Of a DNA stretch of 64,000 nucleotides, positions 10,165 through 19,049 are shown in pieces. Every line of letters starts with the position of its first letter. Position 1 is the first letter of the stretch. The stretch is from Altererythrobacter sp. CAU 1644 (lineage in GTDB: Bacteria; Pseudomonadota; Alphaproteobacteria; Sphingomonadales; Sphingomonadaceae): assembly GCF_029623755.1 (NCBI RefSeq), contig NZ_CP121106.1:1-64000 (forward strand), in the 5' to 3' direction. Made by a program: the position numbers and the translations under genes. Under the pieces are notes generated by a model. That model was not told where the DNA came from and ran no database searches. It worked only from the letters and a program-made list of their open reading frames with translations.

Positions 10165-10224
10165 GCAGGATTAGGTAGGCGCTGGCGGCGCGTTTGTCAT
10201 GGCGATGGGTTGGGGAAAAATAAA

Positions 10225-10311
10225 GGAGCCGGCCGACCCGCCGCAATCCACCTGGGCTGCTTCCTTCCGGACCTGACCCGGTGAGCGAACGCAAACGTCC
10301 GACCGACTCCC
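10225..10311 (-). ncRNA. ffs: Signal recognition particle RNA (small bacterial 4.5S type)
   Basis: The minus strand contains the universally conserved domain IV core (GGTCAGGTCCGGAAGG and GGAAGCAGCC) as an apical hairpin. Outer arms GGGAGTCGGTCGG and CCGGCCGGCTCC pair as the closing stem. The RNA is followed by TTTATTTTT, a Rho-independent-like tail. With Ffh it targets nascent membrane proteins. The ends are set from the stem and may be off by a few bases. Confidence 0.93.
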
Positions 10312-10318
10312 GGCGGCG

Positions 10319-10347
10319 CATATGGCGGCGATGTCAGAAGATTTCAA
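10319..10347 (-). promoter_or_regulatory. Promoter of ffs
   Basis: The minus strand shows TTGAAA (10342-10347), a 17-base spacer and CATATG (10319-10324), placed seven to eight bases ahead of the predicted 5' end of the SRP RNA. The spacing fits a housekeeping sigma promoter well. Confidence 0.65.
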
Positions 10348-10363
10348 CACCGCATTTGCGGTG
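10348..10363 (-). terminator. Short hairpin after the complex I subunit gene
   Basis: CACCGCA-TT-TGCGGTG is a perfect inverted repeat seven bases past the stop of the NDUFS4-like gene and directly ahead of the ffs promoter. It lacks a good U-tract, so it may terminate weakly or just insulate ffs. Confidence 0.45.
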
Positions 10364-10369
10364 CGACAA

Positions 10370-10648
10370 TCACCGGAAATTGTCGGCGTAGGCCTGCAGC
10401 TTGAGCGTCTTGGGCGGCGTGGCGTGTACTCGCGCCGAGATCCCGTAGCGCTCGGCATATTCCTTGGCGGCTTCCTTGCTCGGGAAAGTCAGCACCACCT
10501 GCGACTGGGTGTCGCCGCTGCCGGTCCAGCCCATCAGCGGGTCGGCACGGCGTGCTTCGGACTGCTCGAATTCGAGCACCCACTCGTCGGTACGGGCCTT
10601 GCCCGATTGCATGACTGACTTTGAACGTTGGAAGATGCGTGCTGGCAT
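10370..10648 (-). CDS. ETC complex I subunit, NDUFS4-like
   Basis: The 92-residue protein matches the conserved region of the 18-kDa accessory subunit of NADH:ubiquinone oxidoreductase (NDUFS4/AQDQ), found in alphaproteobacteria and mitochondria. It is recognised by W-x-L-x-FE near the start, the DPLMGWTGSGDTQSQV segment, and the FPSKEAAKEYAERYG and YADNFR patterns. It probably stabilises the peripheral arm of complex I. It is not near the nuo operon here and ends 17 bases before hrpB begins on the sequence map, on the same strand. Confidence 0.92.
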   Translation of the reverse strand: MPARIFQRSKSVMQSGKARTDEWVLEFEQSEARRADPLMGWTGSGDTQSQVVLTFPSKEAAKEYAERYGISARVHATPPKTLKLQAYADNFR

Positions 10649-10665
10649 AGTGGTGGCCCTCTAAT

Positions 10666-13098
10666 TCAGTCGCCCGATTTTGCAAAGGCGTTCTTGGTCT
10701 TCAAACTCGGCTTTTCCGCCCAGGGTTCCTCGGGCCAACGATGCTTGGGATAGCGCCCCTTCATCTCCTTGCGGACGTCGGTCCAGCTGCCGCGCCAGAA
10801 GCCGGGAAGATCACGGGTCGACTGGATCGGCCGCCCGGCCGGGCTGGTGAGCTTCAACAGCAAGGGCGTGTCACCGATCATCGGGTGTCGTTCGAGCCCG
10901 AACAGCGCCTGCACGCGCACCTCGACCGAAGGGGCATCGTCGCCCGAGTACTCGATCTTGTGGGCGGTACCGGCAGGTGATGAGAATTCGCGTGGAGCGA
11001 GTTTGTCGAGCCGCTGTCGCTCGTCCCAGTCAAGCTGGCCCAGCACGCCGTCGACCAGCCTGTTCATCGGGATATCGAGATCACGGCGACCGGCGAGCAA
11101 TGGCGCAAGCCATAGCTCGGCCCGATCGCGCAGCGTGACGGGCTCCAGACCCGCCACGTGGGCAAATTTGCCGCGTGCAATGAGACTGGCAGGAAGGATT
11201 TCCCCCAGCCTCTCCACCGCCTTTTCCACTAGCTTATCCACAAGCGCCTGGGGGTCGGGATCGGGGTCCGGACCGCTGGCGAAGGTTATCGCGCCCAGCC
11301 GGCGCTCCAATCGTGCCTCGACGCGTTTCTCGCTTTTATTCCAAAGGATTATGGAACGTTTCTCGATCAAATGCTGAAGCTGTTGTTCGACATCGTGCGT
11401 CGACAATTCCGCGGCGCCGGTGATCCGTGCACCCTTGGCCTGGCCTTGCGCGTCGCCAACAACCAGCCATTCGGCTCGGGCAAGCGGTGAGACCGGATCG
11501 AGCTGGAACCCGCGCCCGCCGGCCGAAATCCACTGCTCGCCGTTCGAATCGCGCCGTCTTGCGACGAAATCGGGGCGTGCGAGGGCCAGGAAGGCCGCCG
11601 GATTCAGCGACGCCCGATCAGCACCAGCAACAAGCCGTTCTGCGGCAGAAGCCCACCTTTGGGCCAGTTTGCGCGACGCCTCGGCCCTTTGGCTTCTGTC
11701 GCCATCCCATCGCGTCAGCCGCTGCAGCAAATCCTCGCCCCGGCCGCCCAGCCCGCGTTCCTGCAACAGCAGCACCAGCTTGGCGGCGGCGAACGCCTCG
11801 CCCGCCTCCGCCCCGAACAGGACCGTCGCGGCCGAAACCGGATCGATAGGCAGCGAAGCAATCTGGCTGCCTCGAGGTGTGATCTTGCCGCTTTCATCGA
11901 GCGCACCCAGCTTGCGCAGGGCATTGCGCGCGGTTTCGACTGCGGCGTCGGGCGGCGGATCGAGCCAGGGCAGCGAGGCCGGATCACTCGTGCCCCACTT
12001 CGCCAAAGACAGTACCAGGGGTGCGAGATCGGCGGTTGTGATCTCGGGAGGAGCGAACTCGGGCCGCCCCGCATGGCCATGCTCTTCCCACAGGCGGTAG
12101 GCGACGCCGGGACCTTGCCGTGCCGCGCGTCCTGCACGCTGTGCAGCCGCGGCCTGGCTGGCGCGGCGGGTGTCCAGGTGAGTCGTTCCTGCGGCCTTGT
12201 CGTACTCGGCCATCCGCGCGAGGCCGCTGTCGACCACGACCGACACGCCGTCGAGCGTGAGCGAAGTTTCAGCAATGGCGGTCGCCAAAACGATGCGGCG
12301 GCGCCCATGCGGATCGCGGCTGATCGCCGCGCGCTGCTGGGCCGGCTGAACCTGTCCATGAAGCGGCAGGATGGGCACCTCGGGCAAGCGCCCCTCCAGC
12401 CGCTCCCGCGTGCGCTCAATCTCGCTCACGCCGGGCAGGAAGGCCAGAACATCGCCCCCCTGCTCACGCCATGCTTGCAGTACCGCACTCGCCACGGCGT
12501 CCTCGATCCGAGCGTTGGGCGAAGACCCGAGCCACCGTATCTCGAGCGGATAGGCCCTGCCCTCGCTCTCGATCACGTGCGCCTCGTCACCGAGCAATCG
12601 CGCGAAACGCGCTCCATCTATGGTCGCGCTCATGACCAGCACCCGCAGGTCGTCGCGCAAGACCGCACGGCTTTCGAGCGCCAGCGCCAATCCGAGATCG
12701 CTGTCGAGATGGCGCTCATGCGCCTCGTCGAACAGCACGGCAGAGACGCCTGTGAGTTCCGGATCGTCGAGGACGCGATTGACGAAGATCGCCTCGGTCA
12801 TAACCAACACGCGCGTCTTCGATGATGTCTTGCTGTCGAGCCGGGTCAGGTAACCGATGGTTTCACCCGGCTTCTCGCCCAGCATCTCGGCCATCCGCTC
12901 CGCCGCCGCCCGCGCAGCCACCCTTCGCGGCGAGGTCAGGATGACCTGCCCGCTGCACCAGTCCGCGGCGAGAAGCGCGGGCGCCACCGCGGTCGTCTTG
13001 CCTGCACCGGGTGGTGCGACGAGCACTGCTGCACCGCTCGCCGCGAGCGCCCGCTGCACGTCAGGCAGGACATCATGGATGGGTAGTTTCTCGGGCAC
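10666..13098 (-). CDS. hrpB: ATP-dependent RNA helicase HrpB
   Basis: The protein is about 810 residues from the GTG at 13098, close to E. coli HrpB. It is a DEAH-box helicase: Walker A APPGAGKTT at 28-36, DEAHERH motif II, SAT motif III, QRAGRAAR motif VI, and the HrpB-specific C-terminal region. The open frame reaches 13332, but the extra 78 residues have no family match and overlap the promoter region of the divergent lipoprotein gene. The chosen GTG has AAAGG upstream and starts right at the family's conserved LPIHDVLPD. An ATG at 13215 is the alternative. Confidence 0.92.
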   Translation of the reverse strand: MPEKLPIHDVLPDVQRALAASGAAVLVAPPGAGKTTAVAPALLAADWCSGQVILTSPRRVAARAAAERMAEMLGEKPGETIGYLTRLDSKTSSKTRVLVMTEAIFVNRVLDDPELTGVSAVLFDEAHERHLDSDLGLALALESRAVLRDDLRVLVMSATIDGARFARLLGDEAHVIESEGRAYPLEIRWLGSSPNARIEDAVASAVLQAWREQGGDVLAFLPGVSEIERTRERLEGRLPEVPILPLHGQVQPAQQRAAISRDPHGRRRIVLATAIAETSLTLDGVSVVVDSGLARMAEYDKAAGTTHLDTRRASQAAAAQRAGRAARQGPGVAYRLWEEHGHAGRPEFAPPEITTADLAPLVLSLAKWGTSDPASLPWLDPPPDAAVETARNALRKLGALDESGKITPRGSQIASLPIDPVSAATVLFGAEAGEAFAAAKLVLLLQERGLGGRGEDLLQRLTRWDGDRSQRAEASRKLAQRWASAAERLVAGADRASLNPAAFLALARPDFVARRRDSNGEQWISAGGRGFQLDPVSPLARAEWLVVGDAQGQAKGARITGAAELSTHDVEQQLQHLIEKRSIILWNKSEKRVEARLERRLGAITFASGPDPDPDPQALVDKLVEKAVERLGEILPASLIARGKFAHVAGLEPVTLRDRAELWLAPLLAGRRDLDIPMNRLVDGVLGQLDWDERQRLDKLAPREFSSPAGTAHKIEYSGDDAPSVEVRVQALFGLERHPMIGDTPLLLKLTSPAGRPIQSTRDLPGFWRGSWTDVRKEMKGRYPKHRWPEEPWAEKPSLKTKNAFAKSGD

Positions 13099-13310
13099 CG
13101 CCGAGCCTTTGCACAAAGCGCAGTCCGTTGCAGCACGGAATATCGGCGTCACCTCGCAGGCGATCTCAGCCGAGTTGTTTGGAGAATCGGCAAGTTTCCT
13201 GTTATCTGCCCGCATCTTGCTTCTCTCACGGGCGCGAGTTGCGAGGGGGGCCGCAGACCGACTGCCTATTGAGGTCGGCTGCGGTTGCGTGAAATGTGAG
13301 GGAGAAATCG

Positions 13311-14114
13311 ATGAAAAAGGTAATGACTGCATTCGCAGCGATGACGCTCGTCCTGGGTGCGTCGGCTTGCACGGAAGTGGATGAAACCGCAGCTTCAGCG
13401 GAAGCCGGTTCGATCAATGGCGAGTGGCTGATCGATGTCGATTCCGCCAGCTTCGAGAACGACAACCGTGATTTCGTCCTCGCCGACGGCAAGTTCGACT
13501 GCAACAGTTGCATTCCGCCCTATAGCACGACCGCTAACGGAGAATGGCAATCGGTCGATCGGCCCGGCGTCGACAGCGTCAAGGTCGAAGTGGTCGATGA
13601 CAATACCGTGAAGATTGCCAGCCGCCTGGGCGACAAGGACCTCGGCAACTCGACCTGGACTGTCAGCGCAGACGGCAAGACCGCAAACACCACCTTCACC
13701 GATCTGAGCGGCGATGAGCCCGTCAACGGTTCGGGATCGTTCACGCGCACTGCCGCGGGACCCGAAGGTTCGCACGCCATGTCCGGCAAGTGGAGCAGCA
13801 ACGGGGTCGACAATGTCGATGAGGCCGGACTGAAGTTCTCGGTCAACGTCGATGGGGACCAGTACTCAAGCAGCGGGAATGGCTCGAGCTTTACCGCGAC
13901 GCTCGGCGGCGAGCCCGTCGCGATCGAGGGCAGCAACTCCAATGTCATGGTCGCGGTCGAGCGGATCGGCGACAACGGCTTTCGCGAAACCTACTCGCGC
14001 GATGGCGAGGAGCTGAGCGTCAACGAGATCACGGTATCGGGTGACAGGCTTTCGGCGGTTTCGACCGACAGTCGCGACGGCAGCGTGGTTCGCTACAGCG
14101 CCCGTCGCCAATAA
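13311..14114 (+). CDS. Putative lipoprotein of unknown function
   Basis: The 267-residue protein starts MKKVMTAFAA with a hydrophobic stretch and a lipobox-like LGASAC (Cys 20), so lipidation is likely. The mature part is acidic, rich in Ser, Asn, Asp and Gly, and has a CNSC pair near 67-70; repeated short beta-strand patterns suggest a beta-sandwich or barrel. I do not recognise a family. GAGGGAGAAATCG precedes the ATG. It is divergent from hrpB and ends at a clear terminator. Confidence 0.72.
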   Translation: MKKVMTAFAAMTLVLGASACTEVDETAASAEAGSINGEWLIDVDSASFENDNRDFVLADGKFDCNSCIPPYSTTANGEWQSVDRPGVDSVKVEVVDDNTVKIASRLGDKDLGNSTWTVSADGKTANTTFTDLSGDEPVNGSGSFTRTAAGPEGSHAMSGKWSSNGVDNVDEAGLKFSVNVDGDQYSSSGNGSSFTATLGGEPVAIEGSNSNVMVAVERIGDNGFRETYSRDGEELSVNEITVSGDRLSAVSTDSRDGSVVRYSARRQ

Positions 14115-14136
14115 TTCGGCTCAGTAGATCAGAAGA

Positions 14137-14170
14137 CCCCGGTTGCCATGAGGCAGCCGGGGTTTTTCTT
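14137..14170 (+). terminator. Rho-independent terminator
   Basis: CCCCGGTTGCC and GGCAGCCGGGG form an 11-bp stem around ATGA, followed by TTTTTCTT on the plus strand. It lies 23 bases past the lipoprotein stop, facing the end of the polyprenyl synthase gene. Confidence 0.9.
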
Positions 14171-14173
14171 GCC

Positions 14174-15184
14174 CTAATACCCTCGCGCGACCGCGAAATG
14201 GGCGGCTTCCGTCATCGCCTGCCGCGCCTTGCTGTCGGGGAATATCGAGATCGCATCGACCGCGCGCTTGGCGAAGTGCCGCGCCCGATCGCGCGTGTCC
14301 TCGAGCGCATTGTGGCGCCCGATCAGCTCGATCGCGTGGGCGAGATCTTCGTCGGAAGAACGGTGCCCCTGGATAGCGGCTTTCCAGAACTTGCGCTCTT
14401 CCTCGCCGCCGCGCGCATAGGCGAGGATAACGGGTAGCGTCATCTTACCTTCGCGGAAGTCGTCGCCGCGGTCCTTGCCCATTTCAGCAGCGTCGGAATC
14501 GTAGTCGATCGCATCGTCGACAAGCTGGAAGGCGACGCCGAGATTGCGCCCATAGTCTTCGAGAGCGCGCTCTTGCTCCTCGCCGCATTCGGCCACAACT
14601 GCGCTGATCTGGCTGGCAGCCGCAAACAGCGCCGCAGTCTTGGCGCCGATGATCTGGAGGTAGCGATCCTCGCTCGTTTCGATCTGTCGCTGTGCGGTAA
14701 GTTGCGAGACCTCGCCTTCGGCGATCACGGCACTCGCGTGGCTCAAGATCTTGAGCACCCGCAGACTGCCGTCCTCGGTCATCAGCTCGAAGGCGCGGCT
14801 GAACAGGAAATCGCCCACCAGCACCGTCGCGGGATTGCCGAAGATGATATTGGCTGCGGCCTTGCCTCGACGCAGTTCGCTGCCATCGACGACATCGTCG
14901 TGCAGCAGCGTGGCGGTGTGGATGAACTCGACCGCTGCGGCTAGCTTGTGATGCCGGGCCCCCTGGTACCCGACCAGTTCTGCTCCCGCGAGGGTCAGCA
15001 TGGGGCGCAGACGCTTGCCGCCACCCGAGATCAGATGCCCTGCGAGCCGCGGGATGAGCGGGATTTCGCTCTGCATCCGCTCGAGGATGACCGAATTTAC
15101 CGCGTTCATGCCGCTCGCCGTCAGCGAGAGCATCGGATCCAGAGTGGGCCGCTTGCGGGGGAGAGGGACAACCTCGGCGCTCAT
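14174..15184 (-). CDS. ispB: Long-chain polyprenyl diphosphate synthase (octaprenyl/decaprenyl type)
   Basis: The 336-residue trans-prenyltransferase condenses isopentenyl diphosphate with allylic primers to make the ubiquinone side chain. It shows GGGKRLRP (54-61), the first Asp-rich motif DDVVDGSELRRG (96-107) and the second motif LVDDAIDYD, plus KTAALFAAA. Sphingomonads mostly use ubiquinone-10, so decaprenyl is the likely product, but chain length cannot be read reliably from sequence alone. The ATG at 15184 (MSAEVVP) is preferred over 15196. It is divergent from the chorismate mutase gene. Confidence 0.9.
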   Translation of the reverse strand: MSAEVVPLPRKRPTLDPMLSLTASGMNAVNSVILERMQSEIPLIPRLAGHLISGGGKRLRPMLTLAGAELVGYQGARHHKLAAAVEFIHTATLLHDDVVDGSELRRGKAAANIIFGNPATVLVGDFLFSRAFELMTEDGSLRVLKILSHASAVIAEGEVSQLTAQRQIETSEDRYLQIIGAKTAALFAAASQISAVVAECGEEQERALEDYGRNLGVAFQLVDDAIDYDSDAAEMGKDRGDDFREGKMTLPVILAYARGGEEERKFWKAAIQGHRSSDEDLAHAIELIGRHNALEDTRDRARHFAKRAVDAISIFPDSKARQAMTEAAHFAVARGY

Positions 15185-15251
15185 GGCCTCGCGCAATGGC
15201 GGCGGCGAGCCCGCTTGGCAAGCGCGGATTTGCTGCTAGCGTGCCAAGAAT

Positions 15252-15584
15252 ATGTCGAGCCAACCGCCCTATACTTCCGACGCTTCCAATCAGACCAGCC
15301 CCGCGGCAGACCCGATGCTGGCGGGCTTCCGCAAGAGCATCGATAATATCGATGCGGCGCTGATCCACATGCTGGCCGAGCGGTTCCGCATCACCCAGGC
15401 TGTTGGCGAGTACAAGGCAAAGGTTACGCTTCCTCCCGCCGATCCAGAGCGTGAACAGCGCCAGATCGCGCGGCTGCGACAGCTATCGGCAGAAGCCGAC
15501 CTTGATCCCGAGTTCTCCGAGAAATTCCTGCGCTTCATCATCGACGAGGTGATCCGCCACCACGAGAAGGCGCGCGAGACCTAG
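15252..15584 (+). CDS. Chorismate mutase (AroQ class, single domain)
   Basis: The 110-residue protein has the three-helix AroQ mutase fold: FRKSIDNIDAALIHMLAERF (about 26-45) carries the conserved Arg, Asp and Leu pattern, followed by VGEYKA and a helix with REQRQIARLR. It converts chorismate to prephenate for Phe and Tyr synthesis. It is unfused, with no prephenate dehydratase domain. Its TAG stop overlaps the stop of the convergent histidine kinase gene in the tetranucleotide CTAG (15581-15584). Confidence 0.9.
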   Translation: MSSQPPYTSDASNQTSPAADPMLAGFRKSIDNIDAALIHMLAERFRITQAVGEYKAKVTLPPADPEREQRQIARLRQLSAEADLDPEFSEKFLRFIIDEVIRHHEKARET

Positions 15585-17077
15585 TTCCCGGCTCCCCCGG
15601 CGCGCGGCAGGCTGAGCTTGACCAGCAATCCGCCCAAATCCTCGCTCTCGTCGAGTTCGACCGAACCCCCGTAGATCTCTGCCACATCGCGCACGATTGC
15701 GAGGCCGAGACCCGTACCCGGCTTACCCGTATCGAGCCGCGCGCCGCGATCGAAAATGCGCGTTCGCTCGCTCGCCGGTATGCCGACGCCGTCATCCTCG
15801 ACCCAGACGACGCATTGTTCGGAGCCTTCCTCCGCATCGACCGTGACGAATACCGTACCACCGCCATACTTGGCCGCGTTCTCGATCAGATTGCCGAGAA
15901 TTTCGTCGAGGTCCTGCCGCTCGATCATCACCTCGGCCTGCTTGTTGCCGGCGATATCGATCCGGCTGTCGGGATAGAGCCGCTCGACCGCGCGACGCAC
16001 GCCCTCGGCGCTGCGGCACACGGGGGCCCGGGCATGTCCAACCGCACGCCGTCCCACCGCCCTCGCCCGTGCGAGATGATGGTCGACGTGGCGCTGCATC
16101 GTGCGCGTTTCGCGGATCACTGCAGTTCCGAGGTCAGGCGCATTGGCTGTCGCCGCATTGGTCAGGACCGTCAGCGGCGTCTTCAGCGCATGCGCCAAAT
16201 TGCCGGCATGCCGGCGTGCTTCCTCGGCCTGGTTTTCCGTGTGGGCGAGCAGCGAGTTGATTTCCTCGACCAGCGGCTCGACCTCGGTCGGGAGCGGTTC
16301 GGTGATGCGGTTTGCCCCCGTCGAGCGCAGGTTCTGGATCGCTGCGCGAACCCGGCGCAACGGCGAGAGGCCATAGCGGATCTGGAGCAAGGTCATCAGG
16401 AACAGGCCCAATCCAAGGACCGCGAAGCTCCAGACGAGTATCGAACGGATACGGGTTATTTGCGCATCGAGTTCTTCGGTCGCCGAGGCCACGGCAAAAG
16501 TCCAACGCGTATCGCTGCCCGGCAGGATAACGGTTCGTTCGACCATGCGCAGCGGCTCGCTCGCGAACTGCTCCGAATCGTAATAATGCGGGTCCGTATC
16601 GAAATGATCCCCCCGCACCTCCAGGGTTCGGTCCCACAGGCTGCGGCTGGGGAGCGTTTCTTCTCCCTTGCCGCTGATCTGCCAGTAGACGCCGCTGTTT
16701 GGCTCGAGGAAGCGTTGGTCGCCAAGCTGGCTGTAGAGGTAGACCTCTCCACCAACCTGGATCTCCGCCGAAGCAATAAGCGCGGTCAGGACGTATTCGA
16801 GCTGGTCATCGAAATTGCGCTCGACCAGGTTCGTCAGCGTCCGTTCGAGCGCGATGCCGCCGCCGAGCAGCAGCACCGCGATCCAGCCCGCAGCGATAAC
16901 CGCCATGCGCCGCGCCAGACTGCCCTGGCTGGGCAGGACCGGGTCGACCGCTTCTGGGTGGGTCTCGCTTGCGCCTTCAGGAAGCGTGACGGATTCGTCC
17001 GTCAGGCCCTCCCCGTCGTAGTCGGGATCAGGCGCGCGGCTGGTCGGCGGGGTCGTCGAGGCTGTATCCGAGGCCAC
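15581..17077 (-). CDS. Two-component sensor histidine kinase (PhoQ-like)
   Basis: The 498-residue kinase has an unusual acidic Pro/Ser/Thr-rich cytoplasmic N-terminus of about 55 residues, TM1 (58-77), a periplasmic sensor domain (about 80-210), TM2 (about 213-233) and HAMP. The transmitter has H296 in HALKTPL, N400 in NLIEN, G1 DDGVGI and G2 GTGLGLAIV, so all catalytic boxes are intact. The start lies inside the preceding response-regulator gene (50-base overlap), so translation is probably coupled. The signal is unknown. Confidence 0.93.
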   Translation of the reverse strand: MASDTASTTPPTSRAPDPDYDGEGLTDESVTLPEGASETHPEAVDPVLPSQGSLARRMAVIAAGWIAVLLLGGGIALERTLTNLVERNFDDQLEYVLTALIASAEIQVGGEVYLYSQLGDQRFLEPNSGVYWQISGKGEETLPSRSLWDRTLEVRGDHFDTDPHYYDSEQFASEPLRMVERTVILPGSDTRWTFAVASATEELDAQITRIRSILVWSFAVLGLGLFLMTLLQIRYGLSPLRRVRAAIQNLRSTGANRITEPLPTEVEPLVEEINSLLAHTENQAEEARRHAGNLAHALKTPLTVLTNAATANAPDLGTAVIRETRTMQRHVDHHLARARAVGRRAVGHARAPVCRSAEGVRRAVERLYPDSRIDIAGNKQAEVMIERQDLDEILGNLIENAAKYGGGTVFVTVDAEEGSEQCVVWVEDDGVGIPASERTRIFDRGARLDTGKPGTGLGLAIVRDVAEIYGGSVELDESEDLGGLLVKLSLPRAGGAGN

Positions 17078-17705
17078 GAATCGTCGTAATCACTTCTGCG
17101 CCGAGCTTCTTGCGAATGCGCGTGACGAAGACCTCGATCGTGTTGGAATCGCGGTCGAAGTCCTGGTCGTAGATATGCTCGATCAGTTCGGTCCGGCTTA
17201 CCACCTTGCCCTTGTGGTGCATGAGGTAGCTGAGCAGCTTGTATTCCTGTGCCGTGAGTTTAACCGGCTCGCCCTGCAAGGTCACACGGCCCGAGCGCGT
17301 GTCCAGCCGCACCGGTCCGGCAGTGAGTTCGGCCGAGGTGTTGCCCGATGCCCGGCGGATCAACGCCCTGAGCCGAGCAATCAGTTCTTCGGTCTGGAAA
17401 GGCTTGGCCAGATAGTCGTCGGCCCCGGCATCAAGCCCGGCGACCTTGTCGCTCCAGCTATCGCGCGCGGTCAGCACCAGCACAGGGAAGGTCCGCCCCT
17501 CCTTGCGCCACATGCCGAGCACGGTCAGCCCGTCGATCTCTGGCAGGCCGAGGTCGAGGATCACGGCATCGTAATCCTCGGTCGATCCCATGAAATGACC
17601 ATCCTCGCCGTCGGTCGAGAGGTCCACTGCATAGCCATTCTGTTCCAGCGTCGATTTGAGCTGGTTGCCCAGTGTGGGTTCGTCTTCGACGATCAGGATG
17701 CGCAT
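17028..17705 (-). CDS. OmpR/PhoP-family response regulator
   Basis: The 225-residue protein has a receiver domain with acidic residues E7/D8, the phospho-acceptor D51 in LDLGLPEIDG, and Lys in KPF, then a winged-helix domain ending RTELIEHIYDQDFDRDSNTIEVFVTR-type recognition elements. It is the partner of the kinase encoded directly downstream and overlapping it. A small PepSY protein gene lies 105 bases upstream on the same strand, the usual grouping for this PhoPQ-like family in alphaproteobacteria. Confidence 0.95.
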   Translation of the reverse strand: MRILIVEDEPTLGNQLKSTLEQNGYAVDLSTDGEDGHFMGSTEDYDAVILDLGLPEIDGLTVLGMWRKEGRTFPVLVLTARDSWSDKVAGLDAGADDYLAKPFQTEELIARLRALIRRASGNTSAELTAGPVRLDTRSGRVTLQGEPVKLTAQEYKLLSYLMHHKGKVVSRTELIEHIYDQDFDRDSNTIEVFVTRIRKKLGAEVITTIRGLGYSLDDPADQPRA

Positions 17706-17810
17706 ATTTCCCCGTTACCTTTGACTTGGATCGAGCTTGTGTTGGTCGTTTGCGGGAAACGCGTCAAGCAAGGACAGGGTTTCCCGGAACGAACAATCGG
17801 CTTTTGGGGG

Positions 17811-18116
17811 TTAGCGGGAGCGATTGATCACCCGCCCGGTGCGCGCATCGACATCGACATAGGTCACGCGCCCGTCGCGAATGAACTTGAGCCGATAGGC
17901 GCGTGCGGTCGCGTCATAGGCAGGGCCGAGGTATTCGCTGTCGCGCATCTGCGGCAACACACGCCGCTCGATCTCGCGCAGCGAGAGCACGTTCCCGGCC
18001 TTCATCTCCTTGCGCGCTTCGCCCTGGTCATCGCCATTCTTGGCTTGAACAGGCGCAACCGCCAGGCCCGTAACGGCCAGCGCAATCGGGACAGCAAGGG
18101 AGAATACGCGTTTCAT
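17811..18116 (-). CDS. Exported PepSY-domain protein
   Basis: The 101-residue protein has a signal peptide (basic MKR, hydrophobic core, cleavage after APVQA near 29) and a single PepSY-like unit, LRLKFIRDGRVTYVDVDARTGRVI in pattern, near the C-terminus. PepSY domains are thought to inhibit periplasmic proteases or to modulate sensor kinases. It sits upstream of the response regulator and kinase genes and may be a target or accessory of that system. Confidence 0.8.
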   Translation of the reverse strand: MKRVFSLAVPIALAVTGLAVAPVQAKNGDDQGEARKEMKAGNVLSLREIERRVLPQMRDSEYLGPAYDATARAYRLKFIRDGRVTYVDVDARTGRVINRSR

Positions 18117-18147
18117 GATGGCTCAGTGCCTAAGGCTGAAGCATTGA

Positions 18148-18188
18148 ACAAGTTCTGAATGCCGCTGTTGCACGGCATTCAGACTTGT
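18148..18188 (-). terminator. Long hairpin after the SIMPL gene
   Basis: ACAAG-T-TCTGAATGCCG pairs with CGGCATTCAGA-CTTGT around an eight-base loop: 16 bp with one bulged T. It lies ten bases past the SIMPL stop. The following U-tract on the minus strand is weak (TTCAATGCTT). Confidence 0.6.
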
Positions 18189-18198
18189 TACCGGAAGT

Positions 18199-18924
18199 TT
18201 ACTGCATCTCGTATTTGACCGTGATCGTGACACCGGTGCCGACTTCGCCGGGTTCGATAGGCGTGTCGGCACTGGCTTTCGAACCGGACACCAGCACGGC
18301 ATTTTCGGCTACCGGCATTGGGCCATAGGATTGGAAACTTTCCGAAACTTCGAGCAGACGCACGCCGGAAAAACCGGCCATCCGGGCGTATTCTTCGGCC
18401 ATCTGGCGACCGCGCTTGAACGCATTGCCGCGTGCAGTCGCCTTCGCTTCCATGTCGTCTTCCAGCATGAAATTCGGACCGTAGATATTGTTGGCCCCGG
18501 CCTGGACGAGCGCATCGAGCACCTCGCCCGCGCGCTTGAGGTCGCGCAGCTTCACGTTGACGTTGTTGTTGACGTTGTAACCCGCGAAGGTCTGCTCACC
18601 GGTTTCCCGGTTGTAATTGTAGTTCGGGTTGAGGTTGAAGTTGCTCGTCTGGATGTCCTTGCGATCGATCCCGAGCGTTTTCATCCGCGCGATCAACCGA
18701 TCCATCGCTTCGGCATTCTGCTCAACCGCCTGACGCGCCGTTGCCGCCCGGGTGGTTACCCCTGCGCCAATTTGCGCGACATCGGGGGTCGAGCGAACGA
18801 TCTCGTTCACTGTCAACTCGACCACCGGGTTCTGCGCCTGAATCTGCACTTCAGCTGCATTTGCGGATACCGCTGCCAGCGGCGCGGCGGCCAATGCGAC
18901 AATCGAGAGGATATTGCGGTTCAT
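18199..18924 (-). CDS. SIMPL (DUF541) domain periplasmic protein
   Basis: The 241-residue protein has a signal peptide (cleavage after SANA near 23) and a full SIMPL domain: strand ELTVNEIVRSTPDVAQIGAGV, a helix with AVEQNAEAMDRLIARM, the LGIDRKDIQTSNFNLNP motif, and the end VTITVKYEM. Related proteins (BP26 of Brucella, E. coli YggE) form oligomers and are linked to oxidative stress tolerance; the biochemical role is not settled. It is divergent from the amidohydrolase gene. Confidence 0.9.
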   Translation of the reverse strand: MNRNILSIVALAAAPLAAVSANAAEVQIQAQNPVVELTVNEIVRSTPDVAQIGAGVTTRAATARQAVEQNAEAMDRLIARMKTLGIDRKDIQTSNFNLNPNYNYNRETGEQTFAGYNVNNNVNVKLRDLKRAGEVLDALVQAGANNIYGPNFMLEDDMEAKATARGNAFKRGRQMAEEYARMAGFSGVRLLEVSESFQSYGPMPVAENAVLVSGSKASADTPIEPGEVGTGVTITVKYEMQ

Positions 18925-19049
18925 CGGGTTCTTCTCCTTGTTGCAGCGCTAGCTGCGTAATCCACCCTTACGGTTGACTGAACCGGCTTGTTCCAAATCC
19001 CCGGCTTTGGGGATAGGAGCGAACGGCGAAGTTTCGGGGGAGAGAATTC

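Noticed and set aside
13099..13332. N-terminal extension of HrpB
   Set aside because: It runs into the promoter and start of the divergent lipoprotein gene, and the family's conserved sequence begins at the GTG at 13098.
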